Below are positions 1 to 8,113 of a stretch of 43,733 nucleotides of DNA, piece after piece. The first letter of the stretch is position 1, and each line of letters opens with the position of its first letter. The position numbers and the translations under genes are program-made. Below the pieces are notes generated by a model. It ran no database searches. It saw only the letters and a list, made by a program, of their open reading frames with translations, and had not been told where the DNA came from. This DNA comes from Thermoplasmata archaeon (lineage in GTDB: Archaea > Thermoplasmatota > Thermoplasmata > Thermoplasmatales > GCA-001856825): contig JAGDXO010000006.1 in NCBI GenBank assembly GCA_023256615.1, forward strand, positions 1 through 43,733, given 5' to 3'.

Positions 1-47
1 AATATTCTCCTGATATAAAACAATACCGTAGAATACCAAAATTGATA

Positions 48-122
48 CGGGCCCGCCGGGATTTGAACCCGGGATCACTGGCTTAGAAGGCCAGTGCCTT
101 ATCCAGACTAGGCCACGGGCCC
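48..122 (-). tRNA. tRNA-Arg (anticodon UCU)
   Basis: Read on the minus strand this folds as a 75-nt cloverleaf. The acceptor arms GGGCCCG and CGGGCCC pair fully. The anticodon stem CTGGC/GCCAG encloses the loop CTTCTAA, giving anticodon UCU, which reads AGA arginine codons. The T arm is CCGGG-TTCAAAT-CCCGG. The discriminator base is G and CCA is not encoded. There is no intron. A TATA-like box lies about 27 bases upstream. Confidence 0.95.
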
Positions 123-147
123 CGAATCACAATCGAGATACCTTTCC

Positions 148-160
148 TTATATTATATTT
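148..160 (-). promoter_or_regulatory. TATA box for tRNA-Arg(UCU)
   Basis: The minus strand reads AAATATAATATAA here, centred about 30 bases before the tRNA 5' end at 122. That is the normal distance for an archaeal box A. The rest of the gap, up to the phosphatase at 369, shows no gene that I can support. Confidence 0.5.
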
Positions 161-368
161 TTCAATGAAACAAGAATTTGGGAAATTCATTAATAGAATC
201 ATTGTGGAAATTTGTTTGAATAATTCGGGAAACGCAAAAGAATTTCTCTTACTTGTACTATATTAAATCTTGTTAAGGTATAGCAACTTCTGAGTTATTT
301 TTCTAATTGAGGGCGAAATAATTTTTAGACTTGTCCAGGAAAGAATATTAATTAATTAACTATTAGGA

Positions 369-977
369 TTGATAAAATTGCTGTTGGCATTAGTTCGTCA
401 CGCAGAAACTGATTCGAATGCTAAAAAACTATGGGTAAGTGATCAGGATCTCCCTTTGAATGAGAAGGGAAAGATTCAGGCAGAAAAAGTTGCATATATA
501 ATGAAACCCTACAATTTTGAATTAATAGTCTCAAGTGACAAGGTTAGAGCCATGGAAACAGCATCAATTATATCAAATATACTTGGCATTCCAGTAGTCA
601 AAAAAGATCCTATATTTAGGGACAGATATTATGGAGAAGTCGAAGGTATGACTTCATCTCAGATTCTTCAAAAATATGGAATAAAAATGAACAACTCCCT
701 CAATGAGGATATTGATAAACTAACAGGTACAGAAAGGATTCCACAATTTAGGATAAGAGTAAAAAGCGGGTTAATCTCCCTTCTCAAAGATTATGGAGAT
801 AAGAGGGTTATACTTGTCACACATGGAGCATTCGCAAGAATGTTTTACAGGATTTATCAAGGAAATGATGATAAAATCTATTTTTACAACTGTGGAAATG
901 CAATATTTGATTGCAATGATGATAATTGCAGATTAGTAAGGGATGTAGTTAATCTGGACAGCGATGATGGCTCTTGA
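369..977 (+). CDS. Histidine phosphatase (phosphoglycerate mutase-like)
   Basis: A 202-residue histidine-phosphatase-superfamily protein. It has the RHAE signature (R10, H11 as the phospho-accepting histidine, E13), the S-x-x-x-R-A-x-x-T-A segment with R60, a middle acid (E90) and the second catalytic histidine in VTHG (H152). Relatives include cofactor-dependent phosphoglycerate mutase, alpha-ribazole phosphatase and broad phosphatases, and the substrate cannot be chosen from sequence. The length fits the small phosphatase branch, not full-length dPGM (about 250 residues). The start is TTG at 369. In-frame TTGs at 378 and 384 are alternatives, since no strong ribosome-binding site is visible. 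An AT-rich run (346-361) could hold the TATA box. It stands alone. Confidence 0.85.
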   Translation: MIKLLLALVRHAETDSNAKKLWVSDQDLPLNEKGKIQAEKVAYIMKPYNFELIVSSDKVRAMETASIISNILGIPVVKKDPIFRDRYYGEVEGMTSSQILQKYGIKMNNSLNEDIDKLTGTERIPQFRIRVKSGLISLLKDYGDKRVILVTHGAFARMFYRIYQGNDDKIYFYNCGNAIFDCNDDNCRLVRDVVNLDSDDGS

Positions 978-1153
978 TATACCCAAATGAATTATTGTGA
1001 AAGGATTAGCAATTATTAGTTAGTTTTATTTTATTCTCAATGAAATTTTTTAAAGGCTTCTTGCCTTCCAGAAAATATTCCTCAATTTAGTCTAATAACG
1101 TAAAGGTAAATTTCAGAAAGAAAGATAATTTATTCAGGGAATAATTCAAGGTA

Positions 1154-1687
1154 ATGGAAAGTCCGATTATTATAGAGGGCAATGCAGTTAATCTAACCCT
1201 GCCCTTGGAAGAAGATGTAGAGTATCTTCTAAGATGGATAAATGACCCAGAAATAAATAAATTTCTTAGATTTCCCAATCGGATATTTTTCCGCAAGGAT
1301 GAAGAAGAATGGCTTGAAAACATAAGGAAAAATCAAGAAAGTTTAAAAATATTCATAATAAGAGAGAAAACAAGCTCAAGGCCACTTGGGACGATAGGAC
1401 TACATAACGTTGATAAATATAATGGTCACGCCGAACTTGGATATCTCTTACAGAGAGAAAGCTGGGGGAAGGGTCATATGACAGAAGCAGTCTCATTGGT
1501 ATTGAATTATGGATTTCAAGTATTGAATTTAAGAAAAATATATGCTTATGTTAAGGATGGAAATATTGGTTCTATCAAGGTTCTGAAGAAAAATGGTTTC
1601 ACAGAAATCGGGAGATTCAAAGAACACGATTATATTCCATATGAAGGTTTTAAGGACCTCATAATTTTTGAGAAATTTAAACAGTAG
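1154..1687 (+). CDS. GNAT N-acetyltransferase, RimJ/RimL type
   Basis: A 177-residue acetyl-CoA-dependent N-acetyltransferase of the RimJ/RimL branch. The N-terminal half carries the pattern L-x-x-W-x-N-D-P-E, typical of this group. The centre has the strand LGTIGLHNVD followed by AELGYLL, and the acetyl-CoA loop is Q-R-E-S-W-G-K-G-H (about residues 101-109). The tail contains the usual N-x-x-S-x-x-x-x-K-x-G-F motif. Its target (a ribosomal protein N-terminus, another protein or a small amine) is unknown. It ends about 35 bases before the mature RNase P RNA on the same strand. Cytosolic, with no membrane segment. Confidence 0.88.
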   Translation: MESPIIIEGNAVNLTLPLEEDVEYLLRWINDPEINKFLRFPNRIFFRKDEEEWLENIRKNQESLKIFIIREKTSSRPLGTIGLHNVDKYNGHAELGYLLQRESWGKGHMTEAVSLVLNYGFQVLNLRKIYAYVKDGNIGSIKVLKKNGFTEIGRFKEHDYIPYEGFKDLIIFEKFKQ

Positions 1688-1722
1688 TAGAAAGCAAGAA
1701 ATAGTATTGGTTGATAAGTCCC

Positions 1723-2021
1723 GGGGAGTCCCGGGGTGGCTGTCGCTGGAAACGGTGAGGAAAGTCCCCCCTTCCGGCAGGAATCCGGATAAAACCCAGG
1801 CTGGGAGGCCTGCAGTCCCTTAGAAGAAATGGCACAGTTTCAGGGCAGGATGATCCTTTTGGAGGTGACGTTCCTGAAAATTTGTTGAGACAGGGGGGCT
1901 GGGAAGGAAGCAAACCCAAGCAGTTCCTGTGAGACCCTGCCAGAGGAACGGGTAGGGTGCATAAGTCAAATGCCACCAACCTCTTTGAGGCTAACAGAAG
2001 GGGGCTTACCAGGGACACCCC
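1723..2021 (+). ncRNA. rnpB: RNase P RNA (archaeal, type A-like)
   Basis: This is the catalytic RNA that trims tRNA 5' leaders. Conserved region I, GAGGAAAGTCC, sits at 1757-1767. The 3' conserved region ACAGAAGGGGGCTTACC ends at 2010. A terminal helix P1 can be drawn: 1723-1726 (GGGG) pairs with 2018-2021 (CCCC), there is an A-A mismatch (1727/2017), then 1728-1732 (GTCCC) pairs with 2012-2016 (GGGAC), followed by GG with CC at 1734-1735/2009-2010. These pairs set the ends, giving about 299 nt. The block is far richer in GC than its surroundings, as expected for a structured RNA in a warm-living archaeon. The exact 5' end is inferred; a duplicated GTCCCGGGG just upstream (1718-1726) makes it slightly uncertain. 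Confidence 0.95.
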
Positions 2022-2062
2022 ATTACAATAAATTTTATTATTGACTTTAATATGGATTCACA

Positions 2063-2548
2063 ATGGATGATGAAATAATAAACAATGTTGAAGCCCTTTT
2101 AATAGCAACAGTTAATCCATTATCGAAATCAGAAATATCCGAAGCTCTTGCAATGGAACAGAAGGACGTTGGGAAGGCTATCAGAAGTCTTGAAAAAAGA
2201 TATGAGAATACTGCACTTGAAGTGAAACTTTTAGGAAAAAAGTACAAAATAGGTGTACGGGACAAATATTCTGAAATATCATTCAAATATTCTGAATCAG
2301 AATTAAATAAAGGAGAGCTTGAAATAATCGGACTGCTATATTCAAGAAAGAATGTTTATTTTTCTGGGATAGAAAGACTCAGAGGTAAGAAGGCTGAAAC
2401 TGAACTAGATCATCTCAGAAAGATAGGCTACATAGAAATAGAGCAGAAAGGAAGCAGAAGACTTATAAAACTTACAAAACTTTTTTACCAGAAATATGGA
2501 AAGGCACTCAAGGAGAAAATAGGAGAGGAAAATAAGGTGGTAAGTTGA
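2063..2548 (+). CDS. scpB: Segregation and condensation protein B (ScpB)
   Basis: A 161-residue protein of two winged-helix repeats, matching the kleisin-associated ScpB family. The first repeat (about 1-75) opens with VEALLIATVNPLSKSEIS and continues K-A-I-R-S-L-E-K-R-Y-E. The second (about 85-150) has L-E-I-I-G-L-L and a DHLRKIGYIEIE turn. ScpB binds ScpA, which bridges the SMC ATPase heads in chromosome compaction; scpA and smc are not in this window. It is shorter than most bacterial ScpB proteins, as archaeal ones often are. Its stop overlaps the purD start by 4 bases, so the two are probably cotranscribed. It begins about 40 bases after the RNase P RNA. Confidence 0.82.
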   Translation: MDDEIINNVEALLIATVNPLSKSEISEALAMEQKDVGKAIRSLEKRYENTALEVKLLGKKYKIGVRDKYSEISFKYSESELNKGELEIIGLLYSRKNVYFSGIERLRGKKAETELDHLRKIGYIEIEQKGSRRLIKLTKLFYQKYGKALKEKIGEENKVVS

Positions 2549-3852
2549 GAGTATTGCTTATCGGAGGTGGAGGAAGGGAGCATGCAATGGCTCTTTCTAT
2601 CCTGAAGGAAGGACCCGAACTCTTCAGCATATCTCCTAACAAGAATCCCGGTATATTCAGAATTTCAAAAAGGAACTTGATAGGCAATGAAAACGACACT
2701 CAAGTAGCTTTAAATTATGCCTTAAAAGTAAGACCAGATATAGTTTTCATAGGTCCTGAAGGCCCCCTTGCAAGCGGAACAACCGATATTCTTACTGCTC
2801 ACGGTTTTAAAGTTTTTGCGCCATCATCAAAAGCGGCCAAGCTTGAAACATCAAAGACATTTCTCAGGAATCTCATGAATGAGAAAGGTATTGCTGGTAA
2901 TATTGAAAGTTTCTCATTTATTGATTACAGGGGAGCCAGTGAATTCATAGATAAAATCGATTATGAATTTGTAATAAAGCCTGATGGACTGACAGGTGGA
3001 AAAGGTGTTATGGTTCAGGGGTTTCATTTCAAGAATAAGGAAGAAGGCAAGAACATACTAAGGAGATATTTTGAGCAGGGCATTAATAAAATTCTTATTG
3101 AAAGGAAAGAGAGCGGTGAGGAATTCAGTCTTCAAGCTTTTGTAAATGGTAATAATATCGAATTCCTACCAACAGTTCAGGATTATAAAAGAGCCGGAGA
3201 ACATGACGAAGGTCCCAATACAGGTGGTATGGGTGCGATCTGCTTTTCCACAAGACAGCTTCCATTTGTGCCTGAAGGTTATATTAAGTCGGCAGGAGAT
3301 ATACTTAGAAAAATAGTCAGTGCTATGAGCGATGATGGGAATGATTATGTTGGGCCAATTTACGGCCAGTTCATGGCAACAAGGGAAGGGCCCAAAGTCA
3401 TTGAAATCAATTCCAGACTAGGCGATCCAGAGGCAATAAATGTTCTTTCCCTCATGAATCAATCTCTACTGGAAGTTGGGGTACTGATGATGGAAGGTAA
3501 GGGCATAAAACTTGATTTTAGGCCAAGAATAAACGTGCTTAGGTATCTCGTTCCAATTGGATACGGGGATAATCCAAGACCTTCTAAATTGGCAATAGAT
3601 GAAATAGGGTTACTGATGAAAGGGTTGAAATTATTCTATGCTTCAGTCAATTCCAGAGGTAGGTACGTAATGCAGACCAGATCAAGGTCCTTGGGTATAC
3701 TCTCTGAGGGAATAACAATAGAAGAAGCAGTACAAAATTTCAGGGATATGGAGGATATGATTGAAGGAGAATATTATATGAGAAGGGATATAGGAGACCC
3801 TTCAGTCATAGCGAAGAAAAATGAATATATGGCAACCCTATTGAAGAAATAA
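2545..3852 (+). CDS. purD: Phosphoribosylamine-glycine ligase (GAR synthetase)
   Basis: A 435-residue ATP-grasp enzyme that joins glycine to 5-phosphoribosylamine, the second step of de novo purine synthesis. The N-terminal Rossmann part starts with GGGGREHA (7-14). The ATP-grasp domain has VIKPDGLTGGKGV and later NTGGMGA, and the metal-binding E-I-N-S-R-L-G-D-P-E follows. The length is normal for PurD. Translation starts at TTG 2545, inside the scpB stop region, with GGTGG just upstream (2536-2540) as a plausible ribosome-binding site. The 3' end overlaps convergent nep1 by 47 bases. GuaAA, another purine gene, lies 20 kb away. Confidence 0.95.
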   Translation: MRVLLIGGGGREHAMALSILKEGPELFSISPNKNPGIFRISKRNLIGNENDTQVALNYALKVRPDIVFIGPEGPLASGTTDILTAHGFKVFAPSSKAAKLETSKTFLRNLMNEKGIAGNIESFSFIDYRGASEFIDKIDYEFVIKPDGLTGGKGVMVQGFHFKNKEEGKNILRRYFEQGINKILIERKESGEEFSLQAFVNGNNIEFLPTVQDYKRAGEHDEGPNTGGMGAICFSTRQLPFVPEGYIKSAGDILRKIVSAMSDDGNDYVGPIYGQFMATREGPKVIEINSRLGDPEAINVLSLMNQSLLEVGVLMMEGKGIKLDFRPRINVLRYLVPIGYGDNPRPSKLAIDEIGLLMKGLKLFYASVNSRGRYVMQTRSRSLGILSEGITIEEAVQNFRDMEDMIEGEYYMRRDIGDPSVIAKKNEYMATLLKK

Positions 3853-4438
3853 TTGAACAGTGTATGATCTCAAGTGTGGAGGGTACTGTTAACTCTTCTC
3901 CAAAAACCTTTATTTTTTCAAAATGGGATAAATCCGAAATATAATCGCCCTCAGCAAAACCTCCAATTATGAAAATGGAATTTATAGGAACATCCAATGA
4001 TTTCTTTCCATTTGGGTGAAATACAAAAACATCCTTATAACCTTGGGATTCGATATATTTATTCAAACTTACAATTTTATTTTTTAAAGAAAGCCCCTTT
4101 TCAACTTTCTCGAGAAATTCCTCATAGCTCTGGATGTCCTGTACTTCATCTTTTTCAATAATGTATCCTTCTTTTGTATGAATTGCATAATCTATTTCAA
4201 AATATTTGTTTAAAATGCTCTCTTCTGTCATTCTTGCAAACATATATGGAATATGGAGTCTACCCATTCTTGAGGCTATTTGAGGGAAATACTTTTCAAT
4301 GTATCTTTTATGTTTTGGATAATTCAGCAATCTATTTTGCTCGGATTCCTGAAGTAAATTTTTCTTTTTAAAATCATCATCATTGAGAATTATCTCCGGT
4401 ATGAATTGAATTTCTGTATCAGCCAGAATAAATTTCAT
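3806..4438 (-). CDS. nep1: rRNA pseudouridine N1-methyltransferase Nep1 (divergent)
   Basis: A 210-residue SPOUT-class methyltransferase of the Nep1/Emg1 family, which methylates N1 of a pseudouridine in 16S rRNA and helps assemble the small subunit. The recognisable parts are the opening strand MKFILADTEI, the Y-A-I-H-T block (84-88), and the cofactor-knot segment IFIIGGFAEGD (155-165) followed by KVFGEE. The normal G-R-P-D-x-x-H patch is altered to G59-R60-L61-H62-I-P, so the usual Pro and Asp are missing. That makes the family call good but the activity uncertain. It follows the small gene at 4441-4728 by 2 bases in the same direction and overlaps the purD tail convergently. Confidence 0.78.
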   Translation of the reverse strand: MKFILADTEIQFIPEIILNDDDFKKKNLLQESEQNRLLNYPKHKRYIEKYFPQIASRMGRLHIPYMFARMTEESILNKYFEIDYAIHTKEGYIIEKDEVQDIQSYEEFLEKVEKGLSLKNKIVSLNKYIESQGYKDVFVFHPNGKKSLDVPINSIFIIGGFAEGDYISDLSHFEKIKVFGEELTVPSTLEIIHCSIISSIGLPYIHFSSL

Positions 4439-4440
4439 GA

Positions 4441-4728
4441 TTATCCAAAAATTGATCCGAGCCCATTATAGACACTATCTCTCTCTTTTTCGATATAATC
4501 CTTAATCTTATCCTTTTCATCATTTTCAATTTTTTCTGAAATGCTATTGAATTCTTCTCTAGCCGTTCTGAGTCTTTCCTCAGGCCCTTCAAGTATGATG
4601 TACTGGAAGCCCTCCTTTCCCAATATGGAGGAATCCCTTATTGTGATGGAAAGCCTTGAAATATCATCAATATTCAATATTCTTTCAAGCTCTTTCTTCT
4701 TTGAACTGGATATCTTAAAAATTTCCAT
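4441..4728 (-). CDS. Small conserved-looking protein upstream of nep1
   Basis: A 95-residue acidic/basic protein that I do not recognise. The first 60 residues alternate short strands and helices (S-I-T-I-R-D, then Q-Y-I-I-L-E-G, then a helix E-R-L-R-T-A-R-E-E-F), in the style of a KH- or ACT-like alpha/beta fold but without a GxxG loop. The tail is a charged helix (E-K-I-E-N-D-E-K-D-K). There is no signal or membrane segment. It ends 2 bases before nep1, so the two are almost surely one transcript. A role near ribosome assembly is a guess from position only. Confidence 0.6.
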   Translation of the reverse strand: MEIFKISSSKKKELERILNIDDISRLSITIRDSSILGKEGFQYIILEGPEERLRTAREEFNSISEKIENDEKDKIKDYIEKERDSVYNGLGSIFG

Positions 4729-4748
4729 ACCCTGTAAAGCACAATTTA

Positions 4749-6179
4749 TTAATTATTCTTTTCGTATATTTCTATCGATTTCCTTCTTGCATAATATATA
4801 AGGCCCAGAGCTACTATTATCAGAATTATGGCAGAAATAAGGAATATGGTGAACAATGGAATTCTATTTTCTGAAGTGAGTTTTGAGAGGCTTATTGCCA
4901 TGCTCACCTCTCCCGTTTCATTAATATTTATGATAGCAACAGTTTGATTCCCTATCCTTGTAACAGTAAATCCATTGGTCTCACTACCATAGGATAGATT
5001 GTTTCCATTGACTGAAAGACCTGTTATCCTGTATCCTGAAGGGATGAAAAATTCTATGGTTGAATTCTGGTACTGATAAAAATTACTTATAACCAAATTA
5101 CCGGAAACATTGAGAGAAGTCACCTGTACAGCCGGTGACAGCGGGATAAAATAACCTGATCTGTTGGCATAAATCTCGAGGCTAATATTCCCTTGGCCAG
5201 TTAGGTAATTTCTTTGAATTACAGAATAATTTGCCGGTTTAAATTGAATTATGAATGATGATTCCTCTGTAGGAATTATCAGATTACTACCGTCCAGATA
5301 GGAATATCCGAAAACATTTGCAGTCCCTATAATCTCTCCATCATACAAAATTGCATAAAGAGAATGTTGCAATGAGATCTCAGATGGAATATTGGAAATA
5401 TTTAGCTGTAAAGACGTATTGAGCATTCCAGTCTGATTTATTAACTCAAAATTGAAAGGGTTTGAAAGGGATATAATATAGCCAGAAACATATCCAGTAC
5501 CTATTATCTCTGGGCTAATGGAATTTACAAAAATCAACGATTCCTTAATGTCCTGATCACTGGTAGCAGCGTTAGATTCAATTCTCTCTATGACATTCAC
5601 TGAAGAATTCATCCAGTTAAGGGAATAGTTAGAAATTCCATCATTAGAAATGGTATAACTGCTGTAATTGATAGTGGAAGAATTTTCATTATCATAATTT
5701 GCCACATAATAGGACACAGGTAGAGTCATGTATAGAAAATAATACGGGGAATTACTATCAAAGGTTAGATTTTGCTGGTATTCTGAAACAGCTGCATTGG
5801 AAATTATAACTCCATAATAATTGTCGTTGCTGAGTTTTACATATGTGACATTTGAAACATTTTCGATGCTGAAATCAATATTGTCGCTAACTGATGCATT
5901 TAGTTTTCCGCTTCCATAATATAAGATTGGTGTCAGATAATTATCAATAATCTTTAATTTTCCCAAATAACTCATCATAGGGAATGAGGAGCCATAGGTA
6001 AGAGAATTGAATACAATCATCTGATTTCCATCAATTTTGACGCTGAAATTATATATATCATTACCACTTTCCCAGTATTGTATATATTTTCCATTAATCC
6101 CATTCTGTACCGGAGAAGCATTGGTGAGTGGGATTGTAAACAATAAAATAAATACAATAAGGAAAATTTGTATCTTCAT
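4749..6179 (-). CDS. Membrane-anchored surface glycoprotein (putative)
   Basis: A 476-residue exported protein. Residues 1-21 are a clear signal peptide (charged start, hydrophobic core, cut near TNAS). Residues about 440-462 form one membrane helix followed by a short cytoplasmic tail rich in Lys and Arg. The 420 residues between are Ser/Thr/Asn/Tyr-rich, beta-strand-like, nearly free of Cys, and carry about twenty N-x-S/T sites. N-glycosylated surface coats of this style are common in Thermoplasmatales, which lack a wall. No enzymatic motif was seen. Its start lies about 100 bases from the divergent Mrp gene. The function is unknown; a structural, adhesive or binding role is inference. Confidence 0.75.
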   Translation of the reverse strand: MKIQIFLIVFILLFTIPLTNASPVQNGINGKYIQYWESGNDIYNFSVKIDGNQMIVFNSLTYGSSFPMMSYLGKLKIIDNYLTPILYYGSGKLNASVSDNIDFSIENVSNVTYVKLSNDNYYGVIISNAAVSEYQQNLTFDSNSPYYFLYMTLPVSYYVANYDNENSSTINYSSYTISNDGISNYSLNWMNSSVNVIERIESNAATSDQDIKESLIFVNSISPEIIGTGYVSGYIISLSNPFNFELINQTGMLNTSLQLNISNIPSEISLQHSLYAILYDGEIIGTANVFGYSYLDGSNLIIPTEESSFIIQFKPANYSVIQRNYLTGQGNISLEIYANRSGYFIPLSPAVQVTSLNVSGNLVISNFYQYQNSTIEFFIPSGYRITGLSVNGNNLSYGSETNGFTVTRIGNQTVAIININETGEVSMAISLSKLTSENRIPLFTIFLISAIILIIVALGLIYYARRKSIEIYEKNN

Positions 6180-6281
6180 TGAGTTGAAATTACAATACTA
6201 TTAAAAAAGGATTTGATACAATTTTCGAATTTCTACTCAAAGAATACTTATATCTTCTTTTAATTCAAGATAGGTGATTAT

Positions 6282-7142
6282 TTGCCCGGAAATATAAAGA
6301 AAAATGAACCACCTCCAAAACCTCCAGTGGATTTCAAGATAAGTCCTGAGGATGAAAGTATAAGGGATATTAAACACATTCTTGTTGTCATAAGCGGAAA
6401 AGGTGGAGTAGGAAAGACTACAGTTGCGGTAAATCTTGCAGTTGAGCTATCGAATAGGGGTTTCAAGGTCGGTTTGATTGATGCAGATATTCACGGTCCA
6501 GATGTCCCCCAGATGCTTGGTATAACCGATGATAAACCTTATCCAGGCGAAGACAATAAAATAATACCAGTAAGATATAATAACAATCTTCAGGTAATCT
6601 CCATAGAATATTTCTTACCATCTAGGGATACTCCTGTGATATGGAGAGGATCCCTGAAGCATAAGATGATAGAGCAATTCATTAAGGATATTCAATGGGG
6701 CCCTCTTGATTATCTGATTTTTGACCTACCTCCCGGGACAGGAGATGAACCATTATCAATAACGCAACTAATTCCAAAAATAACAGGTTTCATCATAGTT
6801 GGGACGCCTCAGGAAGTCGCCATGCTTGACGTTAAGAAGGCGATTAATTTCGCCAAGCAAATTAAATCACCTATAGTAGGTCTCATAGAGAATATGAGCG
6901 GATTCATTTGCCCCCATTGCGGTCAGGTGACATACATCTTCAAGAAGGGTGCAGGAGAGAAAATATCAAAAGAATATGGTATTAATTTCCTGGGATCAAT
7001 TCCTATGGAAACACAGGTAGTTGAAGATGGGGACGAAGGTACTCCTTTGATTCTTGCGCATCCAACCTCGAAGAGTGCAGAATCGTTTAAAATCGTAGTT
7101 GATAATGTGCTTAAGTATGTAGAGGAGAATGACAAGAAATAA
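6282..7142 (+). CDS. Mrp/Nbp35-family Fe-S cluster carrier ATPase
   Basis: A 286-residue P-loop ATPase of the Mrp/ApbC/Nbp35 family, which binds a labile [4Fe-4S] cluster and passes it to target proteins in the cytosol. The deviant Walker A KGGVGKTT is at 40-47, with the signature lysine K40. The next motif, DADIHGPDVP, is at 67-76, and DLPPGTGDE is at 148-156. The cluster-binding pair C210-x-x-C213 lies in the subunit interface region. It uses a TTG start, well supported by GGTGAT a few bases before it (AGGTGATTATTTG). The head is rich in Pro and Lys and lacks the N-terminal ferredoxin-like domain of some relatives. It is monocistronic or leads the ABC genes 75 bases downstream. Confidence 0.93.
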   Translation: MPGNIKKNEPPPKPPVDFKISPEDESIRDIKHILVVISGKGGVGKTTVAVNLAVELSNRGFKVGLIDADIHGPDVPQMLGITDDKPYPGEDNKIIPVRYNNNLQVISIEYFLPSRDTPVIWRGSLKHKMIEQFIKDIQWGPLDYLIFDLPPGTGDEPLSITQLIPKITGFIIVGTPQEVAMLDVKKAINFAKQIKSPIVGLIENMSGFICPHCGQVTYIFKKGAGEKISKEYGINFLGSIPMETQVVEDGDEGTPLILAHPTSKSAESFKIVVDNVLKYVEENDKK

Positions 7143-7216
7143 TATTTTATCATTTGATTTTTTAATCCTTAACCAATAGAATAATTAAAATAATTCAGCA
7201 AAATTCTGGGATAACA

Positions 7217-8113
7217 ATGGAAATAATAGCCAAATCTCTAACTAAAATCTATGATGGGAAATACAAGGCACTTGATACCGTGGATTTGGATATCAATCTG
7301 AATGGTATATTTTCTATAATAGGAAAAAACGGTGCAGGCAAGACGACATTGATAAGAATATTGTCAACACAGCTCATGCCTACCTCAGGGACTGCGATAC
7401 TTAACGGTCATGATATTTTGAGGGAGGCTGGAAAAGTCAGAGAGGAGATTGCTGCTGTTCCCCAGGAGGCAAGGGCTGTTCCATGGCTTACGCCAATTCA
7501 AACAGTTACTTCCTACCTGATGTGGAGGGGCTATACGTTCAGCAAGGCGAAGCAAATGGGCTTGGACGCATTGAGGTCAATGGGTCTTGAAAATCTGGAA
7601 AACCAGAAAAATAGAAAATTATCTGGAGGGCAGAAGAGAAAATTGATGGTTGCCACGGTTATAGCAAGCGAAGCATCCATCATATTTCTTGATGAGCCAA
7701 CAACTGGCCTGGACTATATCTCGAGGAAAGAATTATGGGAAATTTTAAGGAAATTAAAGAAGGACAGGCTTATAATTTTAACTACACATTATCTTGAGGA
7801 GGCGGAGGTTCTTGGAGACCTTATTACAATTCTCGACAAGGGAAAGATAATGGATTCTGGAACAATTGGCGATCTCCGATCCAAAATAAAGTACCCTTTC
7901 GTTCTCAAAGTATATTCTCCTCAATTTGACATAGAGATGAAAAATGGTAGAATAAGCAGGGTCTCAGACAACGAATTCTTCATTTATGGATCAGAAAGTG
8001 AAATTTACTCACTTGTGCAGGATATGATAAATCGAAAGGTCAGGTTCACTGTTGAGGAAGTTTCACTTAGCAACATATTTGAAAACCTTGTTGGAGGAGG
8101 TGAAGAGGATTAA
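7217..8113 (+). CDS. ABC transporter ATP-binding protein (ABC-2 exporter)
   Basis: The 298-residue nucleotide-binding subunit of a two-gene ABC-2 exporter. It has Walker A GKNGAGKT (36-43), signature LSGGQ (135-139), Walker B ending in FLDEP (D159, E160) and the switch histidine in TTHYLEEAE. The tail (about 215-298) is the DrrA/CcmA-style regulatory extension. Overlap with the permease reading frame downstream argues for one transcript and coupled translation. The substrate is unknown; relatives move drugs, lipids or polysaccharides. A second pair of the same kind occurs at 34241-36033 but with a PadR regulator. Confidence 0.93.
   Translation: MEIIAKSLTKIYDGKYKALDTVDLDINLNGIFSIIGKNGAGKTTLIRILSTQLMPTSGTAILNGHDILREAGKVREEIAAVPQEARAVPWLTPIQTVTSYLMWRGYTFSKAKQMGLDALRSMGLENLENQKNRKLSGGQKRKLMVATVIASEASIIFLDEPTTGLDYISRKELWEILRKLKKDRLIILTTHYLEEAEVLGDLITILDKGKIMDSGTIGDLRSKIKYPFVLKVYSPQFDIEMKNGRISRVSDNEFFIYGSESEIYSLVQDMINRKVRFTVEEVSLSNIFENLVGGGEED

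Noticed and set aside
165-266. 33-codon frame in the gap before the phosphatase
   Set aside because: It is too short to separate from chance in AT-rich DNA, no box A lies at the right distance on the plus strand, and the nearby TATA stretch better serves the tRNA.
1677-2018. 113-codon minus-strand frame across the RNase P RNA
   Set aside because: It is the antisense of a structured GC-rich RNA; open frames there are by-products of base composition.
6320-6332. CCAGTGGA inside the Mrp gene as an ORB core
   Set aside because: It lies in coding sequence, encodes Pro-Val-Asp in frame, and lacks the full dyad and G run.
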